In this document: positions 11,333 through 23,683 of the stretch, piece by piece | Position numbering within the stretch: the first letter of the stretch is position 1 | Layout: each line of letters starts with the position of its first letter | NCBI RefSeq assembly: GCF_003672135.1 | Contig: NC_039512.1 | Coordinates: forward strand, 4,992,874 to 5,056,873 | DNA from: Ooceraea biroi | Lineage: Eukaryota > Arthropoda > Insecta > Hymenoptera > Formicidae | Length of the DNA: 64,000 bases | Direction of reading: 5' to 3' | The notes under the pieces: generated by a model | Told to the model about the DNA's origin: nothing | The model's input: only the letters and a program-made list of their open reading frames with translations | Database searches by the model: none | Position numbers and translations under genes: made by a program

Positions 11333-14300
11333 ATGGACATTATCAATTTTCCGGGATATACAGGTATTTGCGCTTTAACTAACACAGAAATATTAATCCA
11401 CTTGTTATACTTATATATAATTTGTATCTTTTATAATACTTGTATCTTTATTATTATCTATACGCCAATTTATTTATCGATTTTAATAATATCGACCTTT
11501 ATTTGTACGTGCGTATGGCAAAGAATCATTTCGAATTACGGCCATTATGGATTAAAAAGGTGCAGGGAATCATTTTCCTCGTGGTAAATCCTTTTGGCAA
11601 GTCCTTTTGTAGATCAGTTTGATCTACTTCCAGATTTCGAGTGGGCAGTTCAACTGAATCGTTTCAGTCTGAAACTCTTGGGTCTTTGGCCAGAGGAAGC
11701 CGCCAGTTTACAAGACAGATTGAATTCAAATTTACGACTGTTTGGAGTCTTCATTCTCATCAACGGTGTTTGCACCGTGCCGTCGTTGCACTTACTATTG
11801 AAAATTTGGGGTGATATAAATGCGATGATAGACAACTTTGTATTCACCTTACCTTTATTGACGGTATCCGCGAAACTATTAATTTTGTGGTGGAAACGAG
11901 AAGGTGAATAAATATTATATACTAATTATGACTAACTATTACCGTAATACATTATAAATGTGATCCTCCATTTTTCCTTCTATATTCTGTCTCTTTTTTT
12001 ATATAAATATGTCATATATTAATCTCTATAAAATTATAGATGCAGTTATAGCAGCATTTTCTTTCCAGAATACAAATTTTTGTATATCTTTAAGCATTAT
12101 ATTAGGTTATTACGAATTAATTCGATGTTTTTTTCTGAAGAAATTGAGCCTTTTCTTTTGTTTTAAGAGCGTATTCGTCAGCTACCTGATAGATGGAGAA
12201 AAGTATTAGAAAATGATGACAAATTATTCACAAAGATTGACATGATTATTATTATATCTTTTATAATAAAAGCTCAATTTCTTCACTAGAAGCACCGTAT
12301 TAATTTGTATACCTAATAATAAAAACTTGAAACTTATCACTGTCTTTCGAATAACTGATTTTTTCTTTCAAGCATTATCCTCATTGATGACGATGATCAT
12401 TCATGACTGGATTAAGTCAAAGTCCAAAGATGAGCGAAACGTTATGATACGTTGCGCGCATAATGCCCGAATAATCATCACATTCAGCTACATCGTAATG
12501 TTTTGTTCGTTCATAATCCTGGTCGTTTCTACCGCGTTCGGGTACAGCGTGAGACACGTTACGAATATCACAGACACGAAGAAACTGCTACCATTACAGG
12601 GATATTACATGTACAATACGTCCGTGAGCCCGCAATTTGAGCTGACGTTTCTCGTTCAATGCATTAGCATGATAATGATCGCACTTTCTTACACGGGCAC
12701 CGACAATTTCCTTGGATTGCTCGTCTTTCACATCTGCGGCCAACTGGAGAACCTGACGAGCCGTCTGTACCAAATGCGCGAATCCAAGGACTTCGCTATA
12801 GCGCTGAGAATCAACGTAATTGATCACATACGTCTTATCAGGTTTCGTATTGACAATTTGTGTATGCGTGTAATTAGCGTATTTGAACGTTAATACGTCA
12901 ATACGTCATTCAACCATCGAACGATGTTTCGCGATAAGAGAACATTTAGATAAATTATTGTTGCTAAACTACCAACCATCAATTACCGAAATTTATGCAA
13001 ATTTCTTGTGTCATCTCACAAATATTTTATTTTTTGCGATATACATTCTTTCTGTCCGAAACATAAATTCATAACTATGTTTGCGTGTAATGTAAACTGC
13101 GTTATTCTAAGATTTATAATATGCTGAATTGCAAAACGAGTATTAATCTCCCACAATGATAGTAATTAGAAGAGCATAGAAATGGATTAATAGACAATTA
13201 AAAAATTTATTTTGGTGTATTTATTAATGTCTTATAAAATTTTTTAATTATTTATTTTTAACTAATTTCGTCTTAGATCTGTTGCAATTATCGAAGATGC
13301 TTTTACATTAACGCTGCTATTCTTATTTCTGTACTTCGGAAGTATGTTCTGTATTTATGGATTCCTCGTCGTCACGGTAAGTTAATTAAGTTCTATAGAA
13401 CTTTATATATTTATATAAAGTTCCATAGAATTTAATTATACCTCAGTGGGACTATACATATATCCATATCGATAGAATTTCATTTCACATTTTCCTTTTT
13501 TATTATGTTATTATTATTTTTATTATATTATTATTATTATTTTATTATATTATTATTATATATTCACATTTAGGTAATCGTCGAGGAGAAAAATGTACCC
13601 GTCAAGAAAGCAATCTTTCTGATTATGATTATTTGTACGGCGTTTACTCATATGTGTGTCTATTGCGCTGTTGGTGAACTATTAATCATAAAAGTAAGTT
13701 ACTTGTTTCTTTGTGTCTTTTTCTCCTCTATTATATATTTGCATGAAGACTCTGCTTAGTGGATCTCTATTACTTATTTTACTTACTTACGAGAAATGTC
13801 TCTCTTTCTGACATAATAATACATTTTAATATATTCTGACTGATGTTTCACGTAAAGTATGAAGAGGTTTACAATGCGGTGTATGAGTTCGAATGGTATA
13901 CTCTGGATACGAAGAAGGCAAAGAATTTCATTTTTTTATTAGTTCGTATGAACAAGCCGCTTTATATTACAGCTGGGAAAATGTTACCTATGACAATGGC
14001 TACGTTCTGTAGCGTAAGATAATAATAATTTATATAATTTTCCAAACATAAGAATCTTACTTTAAGTGCGGATGTAAACGTGTAGAAATTTAAAAAACAA
14101 CTTCAAGTTTTTTTTAACTTTGGTCACAGCCATATAATACAATGCTATGCTATTACTTATTTCGTTATTAATGTTATGTTTATTGTTTTTCTTCTTCTTT
14201 TCCCAAAAATAGAATACGATTGCTAATAATCAAATCATTACGATATTAGTAGTAAATCCTATTATTTCATTTATATTAGAGTATAAATTTTATTAGCTAA

Positions 14301-14422
14301 CTCTCTTGCATATTATGTATCACATAATTTTTATTTTCACTTTTTTACTTGTATTTGTATACTTTTAGATATTAAAAACATCGGGTGGATATATATCAGT
14401 TTTACTCGCAAATCAAAATTAA
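11333..14422 (+). CDS. OR-4, odorant receptor, intact (399 aa)
   Basis: Complete seven-exon OR. Exons: 11333-11363 (MDIINFPGYT), 11634-11903, 12373-12841, 13277-13376, 13574-13693, 13858-14013, 14369-14422 (TAA). Exon 2 starts DFEWAVQLNRFSLKLLGLWP and ends WWKREG. Exon 3 contains HDWIKSKSKDERNVMIR and SYTGTDNFLGLLVFHICGQ. Exon 5 is VIVEEKNVPVKKAIF... with HMCVYCAVGELL; exon 6 starts YEEVYNAVYEFEWYTLD, with Tyr where most copies have Cys; the tail is ILKTSGGYISVLLANQN. All frames are open and all introns are GT-AG, although the intron 3 donor (AG|gtttcg) is weak, as in most of this array. It is the source or sister copy of OR-6, with which it shares a fully identical tract over intron 5 and exon 6. 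Confidence 0.93.
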
Positions 14423-15070
14423 GAAAAGTCTGATATCCACAGCCTCACAAATTTAATAATTGTATAATAACATGTATATCCTTTTTAATAATAATTATAG
14501 ATAAATATTCAAAGAAAAAGATGTTAATCAAAATATGTGGCAAATTATAAGAAATTGTAATGAATGGTTATGTATGTATTTTAACCTCTTTTCTAAAATA
14601 ATAAATCTACAATATTATCTTTTTCTTATCTTTTCTAAGTCTTTTTGTTAGTAACTGTTATTACAGTTAGGCTTTTACCAATATTACAATATAAATTGAT
14701 TAAATTTCTGCTATCTAAACAAATCTTCTTCCTTTTTTAAGAAACACGATATAAATTGCTTCTTCCTTATATCAAGAGTACTGCGTCCAAATTAATTTAT
14801 GACACTACGCATTTATAATTTTAAATTTTATCGCATAGGAGTATATCTCTCATGAATTATGAAGAAATTGAAAAATAACTGTTGCATGACCATCTGTAGT
14901 TTTAATGATGTATTGCTTGTGCTATCAAATTATAAAAGCGATTAATCACTAATAATAACAACTGCGTAAATATTCGATTTGCGTATATACGCGTATATAG
15001 TACGCGAAACAGTATTAAAAGCGTTGTATTGAATTTTCTAAATTCTGTCGACACCATATTACGATACGGA
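14423..15070. other. Spacer between OR-4 and the protease homologue
   Basis: OR-4 3' flank (duplicated up to about 14735), then about 330 bp leading to the protease-homologue ATG. It contains cgtatatacgcgtatatagtacgcg near 14982, possibly core-promoter sequence for that gene. No other gene seen. Confidence 0.4.
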
Positions 15071-16939
15071 ATGCTCGCAATGTTACAACTCGCGTGGCTT
15101 TTGATCATCGTGGCCGTTAGTGGTAAGTAAAGTTAAATACTTTTATTCATTATATTAAATATTTAAAAAAGATTTTTTTAAAATTAGAAGAAAGTATATT
15201 CATATTAAATGACGATTGTATCAAATGGTAAAATACAGAAATTAAATTCAACGTTAATAATTAGCATAAAAAATCGAAATGGCAAATAAATTAACGATGT
15301 GCCAGTTAAAGAGATAATTTCTATTTTGATGTAAGAAAAATATTTCTATAGCGTCGCAAGAAAATGACATGAAACATCAATATCAGGTATCAATGCTGAG
15401 GTACCACAAAACGACTGCGATGTTGATATCACCAAGCATCCATACGTCGTATCAGTCAGAAGGCATGGCAAACACATATGTTCTGGTGTTATATTGGACG
15501 AGTATCACATTGTCACGTCGGATCGGTGCGTTCCACCATTCAAACATGTCTGGAATATCATGAATACTATGTTCGTAGTGACCGCCACGAACACTCTTAA
15601 GCCCGGCGGTCAACAAATCTCTACTAAGGAAATGTTCTCACAAAATCATTATTTGAATCCGTCTAATAATCCCGTCATAAGCGGCCTTGGTGTGATTAAG
15701 GTACTTTTATACTATAATATGCACATTTGATTAAATGTTATGAGTATACTAAGTATGTAATTTTTTTATACTTATTTTACATAAATAAGCCAATTCTTTA
15801 CTTGATTAAGTTATAAATTAATATTACTTATTTATTTATTTATTTATTTATTAATAATTAATAAAAGTTATAAATTAAGTTTTGAATTAAGCAGTTATGG
15901 TGTTTAGTTACTTACACGAAATGTGTTAATGTCTAAACGGATTTTCTCGATATTCTCAAATTGTTGTGTGTTTTGGAGAATGTATTCTTCTAGTGATAAT
16001 GAACGCAGTGATTCGATATACTAATCTTTTTTAGGTCTTGACTCGGCTTCAATTTGGAGAGAAAGTGAAGCCGATTGAAGTATCTGAAGTAGAGGAACTA
16101 CCCGTAGGCACAAAACTGCAAATGGTTGGGTGGATGATGGTCAATCGCGAAGGAAAGAAAACTGCATGTCTGAAGGAAGCTACGTTAGAAATCGCAGATC
16201 GCCAGAAATGTCAGACGTACCAGAAGAAAACTCTCACTGAATCCGAATTTTGCACTCAGACGGTGGCTGAAGGTGATTTTTGCAAGGTAAGCAATTACAA
16301 TTGTGAATAGTATGACATATACTATCAAAGATGGAGATTTTTTAACATTTTACACAATATCTTGCAATTTGCAATAAAAAAAAATAGGAGAGAAATTATG
16401 TTGCGTGCTACATGTTATTGTGTGTGCTAAAAAAACAAAGTTTTAAGATTTAAACATTTTAATATTTATAAAAGATTTGTTTTGGATAGATTTCAAAGGA
16501 AAGCTTGCTCATCAAAAACATGCTTAATGACTTTAACATAAACTTTTGATAGATAAAAAGATTTATTGTCGTTTCTTATTTAATTAAATTCAATTCGTTA
16601 TTTAATTAAATTCGTTGATAATAAGTTCAAACGTAAAGTAACCTAGGGAATCATCATTTAATTACTTTTTATGTTTATATTTACAAATCCAAATTGTAAA
16701 TTGTGTAAAATTTTAGCAAAAAAGTAAGAATATTGAAAATTATTGGTTGAAATTAAAACAGCTGACACTAACGTTTATTAAATTTTGTTTAGGGTGATAG
16801 CGGCAGTCCTCTGATTTACGAAGGCAAACTCGTCGGTGTGGCTACTTCTGGTATTTCGTGCGACAACGTTCCGATTCCAGATGTTCATCCTAGTATATAC
16901 AAAAATATCGATTATCTTTACGAAATTATAAAGAAGTAG
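15071..16939 (+). CDS. Secreted serine protease homologue, catalytic His and Asp lost (254 aa)
   Basis: Chymotrypsin-fold (S1 family) protein with four exons: 15071-15122, 15387-15700, 16035-16286, 16793-16939 (TAG). Exon 1 encodes a signal peptide, MLAMLQLAWLLIIVAVS; phase 1 joins it to GINAEVPQNDCDVD. The exon 2 acceptor at atatcag (15386) was preferred because it alone keeps the conserved frame. Residues ITKHPYVVSVRRHGKHICSG match the S1 core, but the TAAHC motif is TSDRC, so catalytic His57 is Arg. The region of the DIAL motif reads GVIKVL, so Asp102 appears to be Gly. Ser195 remains in GDSGSP, and the residue at position 189 is Asp (GDFCKGDSG), a trypsin-like pocket. The C-terminus is YEIIKK. 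No long propeptide and no basic activation site are seen. It is therefore probably a non-catalytic homologue, a class with binding or regulatory roles in insects. It is the only non-OR host-type gene in the array. A poly(A) signal aataaa lies near 16988. Confidence 0.88.
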
Positions 16940-17300
16940 AGATTTTTATCCGTTTCTCATGTCATTTTTATGTTTCATATATTCCGGAATAAATTTATAT
17001 TGATGCATGATATTGAAAAACAATTGTTTATGTTGAAATAAGAGACGAATCCGCCAATTGTAATTTTATGATCAAAATTATCTTATCGATAAATAACAAA
17101 ATAATACATAAGTAGAATCAGTAGTTGAAAATATATAGAAAGAATATGATTGCATATTGTATTTCCATACATCCCTATAACATTTCTTGTGTATTTTTAT
17201 AACCATTTCTAAAAAATTAGAAGTACATTACATGTATAATGAGAATAATAATATTAAATATTAAGTCTAGAAATCATTTTTTATATTTCGCCAGGACATT

Positions 17301-17509
17301 ATATTCAAATGTATATATTTAATCGCGGACACTGGCCAATGTCTGATGGACGGACGAAGTTTTCATAACTGCATGTCAACAATTTGTTCTTGGAACGTTA
17401 AAAATTTCTGCATTGAATCTAACAAAATTGTTGGCATGCAGTTATGAAAAATTCGTCCGTCCATCAGACATTGGCCAGTATCCGCGATTAAATATATACA
17501 TTTGAATAT
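17301..17509. mobile_element. MITE with about 85-bp inverted arms
   Basis: The left arm begins atattcaaatgtatatattt and continues aatcgcggacactggccaat, then gtctgatggacggacga and cataactgcatg. The right arm is its reverse complement, ending tacatttgaatat. A loop of about 40 bp separates the arms. Arms match with a few substitutions. Non-coding; family unknown. Confidence 0.85.
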
Positions 17510-17570
17510 TAAATATTGTTTATTTATATTTCGTTAATTTCAAATAAATATTTCAGCGAATAATATCAGG

Positions 17571-17663
17571 TTTTTCAATTATTATATCTTAAAATAGCAA
17601 AGATTCCAAGTATTACATAAATACTTGGAATCTTTGCTATTTTAAGATATAATAATTGAAAAA
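17571..17663. repeat. Perfect 44-bp inverted repeat (hairpin)
   Basis: Arms 17571-17614 and 17620-17663 are exact reverse complements, with a 5-nt spacer acata. The arm core is caaagattccaagtatt. Its perfection suggests a recent fold-back element or selection on a hairpin RNA; an assembly artefact is the other possibility. Confidence 0.9.
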
Positions 17664-18406
17664 TATGATAAATAATAGTGTCATTTATTACAAGTTATAA
17701 AATTCTCCACATGAAATATCACAGTATTGTTAATTAAAGGTTAATTGATCAGATAGATATCTAAATATGTCCAGAGTTAGTAACTAAAAGAATCTTAAAG
17801 ATAATTGTTTAAAAAATTATTACAAACCACAAATATTATGCATCATGTCATAAAGTAAAATATTATACCGCTCCTCTGATGATAAACACGAACTGATAAT
17901 TGTACCTTACATATTCGTATTTAGCTGCTAAGAGTATAATTTGTTGTACAATCGTATAATTTTACCGGATCGTCGTAAAAGGGGAATATCTCAGAATTTC
18001 GATTAAAGTTACGAACTTCAACTCAAAAAACTCACGTATCGTGAATTACCTCCGTGTGTAAAACGGTTAATCAATAAGTATCACACAGGGTTGGTTTCAA
18101 TATGATAGAAATGCTATATTATTATATGTCACAAAAGGGAATTCCTAACTTTTTCAAAAGATCTTTTTATGTTAAAATAATTTTGAAAAATATCAAAATA
18201 ATTATTTAATTAAAATGTTAAACTAAATTTAATTTTGCCTTACATTGTGTAAAAGCATTAACTATTTTCTGATAATTATATTTTTTTCCTTTATGTAATG
18301 CGCGAAGAAAAACGTATTTTGCAATGATACTCTCCGATTAAATATCAAATCTTACTGTGCAAAAATTAGCCTAGTTTAAAAATTTTTTCTGCATAAATAT
18401 TGAAAC

Positions 18407-18416
18407 CTGTGGCCCT
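18407..18416 (+). promoter_or_regulatory. Variant GTGCRGCCCT element upstream of OR-5P
   Basis: CTGTGGCCCT, 254 bp upstream of the OR-5P ATG, resembles the GTGCGGCCCT element at equivalent positions before OR-8 to OR-12. A weaker match than the others. Confidence 0.3.
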
Positions 18417-20223
18417 GTATCGATCTAATCAATATACGACATTTAGCTTTCATACAAAAGGGTAAAATACAAAAATGAGGTATAAGCATCATAGTGCACT
18501 CGAAATATGGAAGCGTGTATTATTAAGTAGATACTGCGATCGCTCGTAGAAGGGTAACAAGTTACAAACAGTCTGAAATTTCAGAACACGCGATAGCATT
18601 TATACCCTTCTACTTATTGAAGATATGGTTGCACAGAGAAAAGAGGAAGTCAGTTCTTTAATGTTGACCACTGTAGATGTGTCGATGAATTCAAGACACG
18701 CAGGTATCACTTCTTCTTCAACAATAACAGTACTGACGTTTTTTAATGAACTGTTGCCGTTTAGATAATTTCTTTATAATATGCGGATATAAAAAGTGAA
18801 ACGTGACAAACGAACAAACATGTAGTTTAGCAATAATAAAAGATATAATTATTATGCAGATAAAAGAACAGATACTTTATGGACGTAGGCTTCAAGTTGT
18901 CTTGATTTAATTGACACCTTTAACCATGTTTATCTGCAAGCAGATTACGAATGGTTCATCGCGTTAAATCGCGCTTGCTTGAAATTAGTGGGCACTTGGC
19001 CAGAAACTAACGAAACTGCGTGGAAAACATTGATGACAAATATTCGTGTAATTATTATATTAAACTTAATTATCTGGAGCTGCATCATTCCAGCTTTGCA
19101 TTCTCTCGTCAGAATATGGGGTGATATCACATCTATGATTGACAATTTACAATATAGTTTGCCTATCACCGTATCGGTGATAAAATTTATTTTAATGTGG
19201 CGGAAAAAAATGGTACTTTTTTAGTGATATTTGATTACTATATTGTATTTACTATATTGCAAATGAAATAAAACATCATATAGTTATAAGTTATAAATTT
19301 AAATGTTTAATATATGATAAATATTAGAAAAATATGCTAAATATTATATAATATTTCGCCATTAAAACACGCGAAAAATTATTTTTATTACATAGATTAA
19401 TATAGTATAACGTATATAATTGAATATATCCCATTATATATAGTTCTCATACCAATCTTAAAAATGGTTAAAACGGATTGGCTGAAATTAAAGACAGAGG
19501 AAGAAAGAGTTGTTATGATAAAACAAGGTCAAACCGCACGTGCAATCATGATATGGGATGCCTTGTAATGGTGTTTTCGTTTATTTTAGTCGTAATTCTT
19601 CCTTGTTTTGGTATATCGATTAGATATCTGACAAACATTACCGATCCGCGTAGAGTGATGCCATTGCAAACATATTATGTATTGTATGATGTAAGCGATA
19701 GTCCGTTTTACGAAGTAACTTTTCTTCTACAAAGCTTTGGCGTAATAGCAGCCGCCACAATATATACCGCCACGGATACCTTCATGAGTTTACTAGTCTT
19801 TCATATATGTGGCCAACTCGAAAATCTCAAGACATTCATTCTCGATTTGGATAAATTCAGCAATTTCACGGTTGCCCTATCATCTAGCGTGCAGGATCAC
19901 ATACGTCTTATCAGGTTCCGTACATATCAAAACCAAGAAACGTCAAACTTTATTGTAAATGGAAAGTTCTCCGCAAAATGATAGCAAACAATTTCAGTAA
20001 CGAGAATGCGACATTGAATAACTCCAATTAATATTGATATACATATAATATTGATATATAATTTGTACTGTGTTTCTTGAAAACATTTTATGTAACCTGG
20101 GTTTGATTACATTCACTGCACATTTTAAATGTATCCCAAAAAAATTGTTTTGTTACCTTCTTTTAATTATATAAAACTATATAATATTATCTAATATTTA
20201 TGAAAAAGTAAAATAAAATAATG

Positions 20224-20320
20224 TACCCATACAGCACAGAAGCTGGCAGCAACATTACAGTAATATTACAACATTGCTGAAACGTTGCGCGTTGCTGCAA
20301 GCTTCTGTGCTGTATGGGTA
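20224..20320. repeat. Short inverted-repeat element in OR-5P intron 3
   Basis: Arms 20224-20253 and 20291-20320 are 30 bp each with one mismatch (tacccatacagcacagaagc / its complement), separated by 37 bp. Looks like a very small MITE. It ends 39 bp before the exon 4 acceptor. Confidence 0.8.
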
Positions 20321-21510
20321 TTTACTAATAATGTTCATTCTGTTGCTTTTCTTTTGCAGATTCATCAAAATTGTCGACAATACCTTTACTTTGATGTTAC
20401 TGGGATTACTGATTTACTTTGGCATACTTTTTATTCTATATGGATTTTTATCTATTACCGTAAGTATCTTCTGTTTTCTAATCAAATTTAAGCTTTTGTT
20501 TTTAAAATATGTCCTTATGTAAATATATTCACTTATATTTTCGTTCAATCGCTTAGATAATAACACAAGGTCACAATTTATCTATCGCACGACTGACCTT
20601 CCTTCTAACGTCTTTCATCAATACATTTGCACACATGTGTCTATATTGCGCGGTAGGCGAATTTTTAGTTATTCAGGTAAGTATTAATAATATATATGTT
20701 ATGTTTCCTTATTTTCTTCTGTCTCTATATTCTTATCATTAACATATAAATATATAAATAAAACATCGAATACGATATTTATTTTAAATAAATAAAATAT
20801 TTATTACAATTAATAAACTTACTCGCTTACTGAATGTATTTGTTGTAATGTGACTGGGATATATTACTTCATCGAGATATTATTTAATTCGGATATTATT
20901 CATCAAGTACGACGGAATCTATGAAGCTGTTTGTCAGTACGAATGGTATAAATTAGAGCCAAGGCAGGCGAAAGATTTGCTGAATATAATGATGCTAACT
21001 AGAAGACCATTGCATCTTACTGCAGGAAAACTCTTTCCTATGACAATGGCTACATTATGCAATGTAAGATTGATTATAATGTTTATAAAATACTTATTAA
21101 GTTATTATTATACAGTTATTGTGGCGCACAAATAGAATTCTTCCCATTGGCAATTTAAAAATGTTCATAACATTTTATCAATGTTCAAAAGAAAATATTA
21201 AATGTTTAAATATTATATGTTTAAGATAAAACATTACAACAGATATTAATATTCTTCCTATCACAGACAAACGAGATACAGACAATCTTTTTTAATAAAT
21301 CACTTTTGCAATTTTAGATTATTGTTCAATGCAAAATAAAAAATAATTAGTTGAAAAGTTAATAAGTATTAAAATTTTGCTTTTTCAATCTATTTATATT
21401 TGTATGCAAAAAAATTAATTATGTAATTTAATACTAATACAGATGAGGAAATAAGAAACAGAATGTATATTACTGAAATAATTCACATATTAATACTTAA
21501 ACTATATGTA

Positions 21511-22068
21511 TACAATCCGTCTAATAAGAGCGTGGTAATATAATTTAGAAAATTTAGAAAAATTGATTTAACAAAATTTAAAAATACATTCTATTCGAAT
21601 AGATCTAAAATGCAATTACATTAATAATGTGTCCATCAGCGGCATCGATAATTGATTGACATCTCCAAGGCATGCTTTGCAGTCAGTCAAACAAGAGCGT
21701 GACCAGTATAACTTTTAGTCCATAACAGATGGGCCTAAAATTCTTATGCCAGAAGATATCCTTCCTTACGATGTACTATGAAAAAAGTTGGTGATGAACT
21801 TTTGAAAGAGAACGGTAGAGATATTTTGTCATGAGTGCGTATATGCAGCGCATTTCGAAGCTGTGTTCCGTGGCCATCACAGCCTGATATTAAGTTAATC
21901 GAAAACGGAGGTGACTGGACATTATTTTATTATATTAGTATAAAAGCATTTTAGTTTCAATTGAGTAAAATGGATGTATATATTTTCAGTTTTATACAAA
22001 ATTTTTCTGTAAATAAAACTGATCTTCTTTGATAGAGTGCTGGTCACCCTCTTATTAGACAGATTGTA
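21511..22068. mobile_element. Non-autonomous Tc1/mariner-like element in OR-5P intron 6
   Basis: The ends are inverted repeats: tacaatccgtctaataagag and, at the right, ctcttattagacagattgta, each with outer TA. A second internal copy of the inner motif (aagagcgtgaccagt near 21691) suggests the paired-repeat termini known from some Tc1-like elements. About 560 bp; no intact transposase frame seen. Confidence 0.65.
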
Positions 22069-22186
22069 CATAAGTTTTTCTTTATGTTTAACAATCTCAT
22101 ATTTTATTTATTTATTTATTATTTAGTTTTAGTTATTAAAAACTTCAGGTGGTTACATATCGGTTTTATTGGCATATCGTAATTAA

Positions 22187-23390
22187 ACAAGAATCCAATT
22201 AGAAAATTAATATGTCATTAAGATATAGAAATAGAATATATTAGAATAGAATTATTAATAAAATTTATAATATATATAGTTATGTTTTATCTTAAAATAC
22301 AACACTTTTATAATCATGATAATAAACATGGCTCTTCATAGAACATGCTAACAATAAAACAAAAATTCTAATACGAAAACGTCATAATAAATTTTAAATG
22401 AAAATCAATTCATCAATGACAGCTCTAAAATTTCGCATGAGAATTTTTGTTTTATAGTGTACCATAGAATCTGTAACTTCGACTAAAGTTTCAAATTTCA
22501 GAACTTTTGAAAAAACTTTTCCGTCTATGTTTCTGCTTGGTTTATGTAAATTGGTCGTCATATATATAATGGCAGACATTATAATTGTAAAATATAAAAT
22601 AAAAAAGCATTTATTAATAATATAGAACATACCGCATGAATCCTTAAATATAATGTGATTTGAATAGTTTTCGTATTCGTGACCGACACATTTAAAGATG
22701 TGTAAATTATAACAACACACATATACATATATATATTTAAATTATTATCCGAAAAATATAGTTAAATATTCATATTTAATAAATAATATTTCTTCGATCT
22801 CATTATCAATAATGTATTATAATTCTGCAGAGAAGAAATATTCTGCTTGATTGTCACAGGTAGAAATATAGGTGCACGTCTGCGAATTTAACTGTCTATA
22901 AACGTATTATACTTATAATCCTTATACCTATATTAGTGTAAATATCTGTACTAAGCGCTAAGTACGTAACATGCTACACAGTTACACATAGAAATTACCT
23001 AACATTATGATACACACAATGGAAAGCTCACGTTATTGCAACCTGTAATTAGGTCTTTACTTCAAAATCAATAAGCAGGATCGGATGACATCTCTTTTTG
23101 TTTTTTAGAATGAAGAATTCTAGTAAACTTAAATTGTAATAACAATATTAAATTGCTTATTATTAATAATGCTTATTAAAACTACAATAAATATTATTAA
23201 AATGTATATATTGTATTCTTTTAATATTTTGTTTTTGTATATACAGTTATCTATAAATTCGGCCTAAGAAATATAAGAAACTCGTTACAATATTACTTCA
23301 CTTTTTATTATTAATTATTACCATTAGAATTGCATAAATTAATATAGTCGCGAATACATTATTTCTATTCTTGCGTTTCGGCGCAACAAT
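22187..23390. other. Spacer between OR-5P and OR-6
   Basis: OR-5P 3' flank to about 22390, then duplicated OR-6 upstream DNA. Frames here (for example on the minus strand at 22394-22720) also exist in the other duplicate but diverge without coding constraint; not called as genes. Confidence 0.5.
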
Positions 23391-23409
23391 AATATATAAG
23401 TGCAGCCCT
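23391..23409 (+). promoter_or_regulatory. OR-6 proximal promoter candidate (TATA + GTGCAGCCCT)
   Basis: aatatataa followed by GTGCAGCCCT (23400-23409), 284 bp before the ATG; identical in arrangement to the OR-4 element. Confidence 0.5.
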
Positions 23410-23683
23410 TTACTCTACATTAATATTATCCCTGAAACGGAAAGTACTTTAGACTCGTATTTTTTCCCCAACGAGTTGCGATGAACTTTATGTCATAACT
23501 TCGACAACAAAAGGGGGTTCTTATTTTCTTCCAATATTGAACATTGTGTCTACCTTGTGTAATTGCAACTTTTCCCCATGAGTCTGATGTGAGTGTATGT
23601 ACCTGTGTGCGTATGTGACATCGCTTGTCTACCGTCAGTTTTATCGGGGCAGTAGAGCAGTTCAAAGCCTTATAGGTCTCGAT

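Larger units (their letters stand above)
10150..14735 (+). repeat. Segmental duplication, copy 1 (holds OR-4)
   Basis: About 4.6 kb aligned by eye with 22395-27047. It covers the upstream DNA, all seven exons and introns of OR-4 and about 300 bp of 3' flank. Similarity fades at about 14735 after cttttaccaatatt...aacaaatctt. The protease homologue gene and OR-5P lie between the two copies, so the copies are not directly adjacent. Confidence 0.85.
16940..18660. other. Spacer between protease homologue and OR-5P
   Basis: Holds the two inverted repeats described separately, then the OR-5P upstream region. At about 18068-18100 the phrase aatcaataagtatcacacag followed by ggttggtttcaa resembles the distal block upstream of OR-8 to OR-12. 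No gene is supported. Confidence 0.5.
18661..22186 (+). pseudogene. OR-5P, odorant receptor with two 1-base deletions
   Basis: Seven recognisable exons: 18661-18703, 18944-19212, 19444-19914, 20360-20459, 20557-20676, 20908-21063, 22133-22186 (TAA). The ancestral initiator position reads GTA, but an in-frame ATG four codons upstream gives MLTTVDVSMNSRHA. Exon 2 is 269 nt, one base short of the invariant 270, at the run of seven A's before the donor. Exon 3 breaks near 19552-19557: ARAIMIW runs into a stop, while the next frame continues GCLVMVFSFILVVILPCFG. Exons 4-7 are open and undamaged, ending LLKTSGGYISVLLAYRN. Both lesions are single-base deletions, one in a homopolymer, so sequencing error remains possible. 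Intron 3 holds a 97-bp hairpin element and intron 6 a Tc1-like element. Confidence 0.8.
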
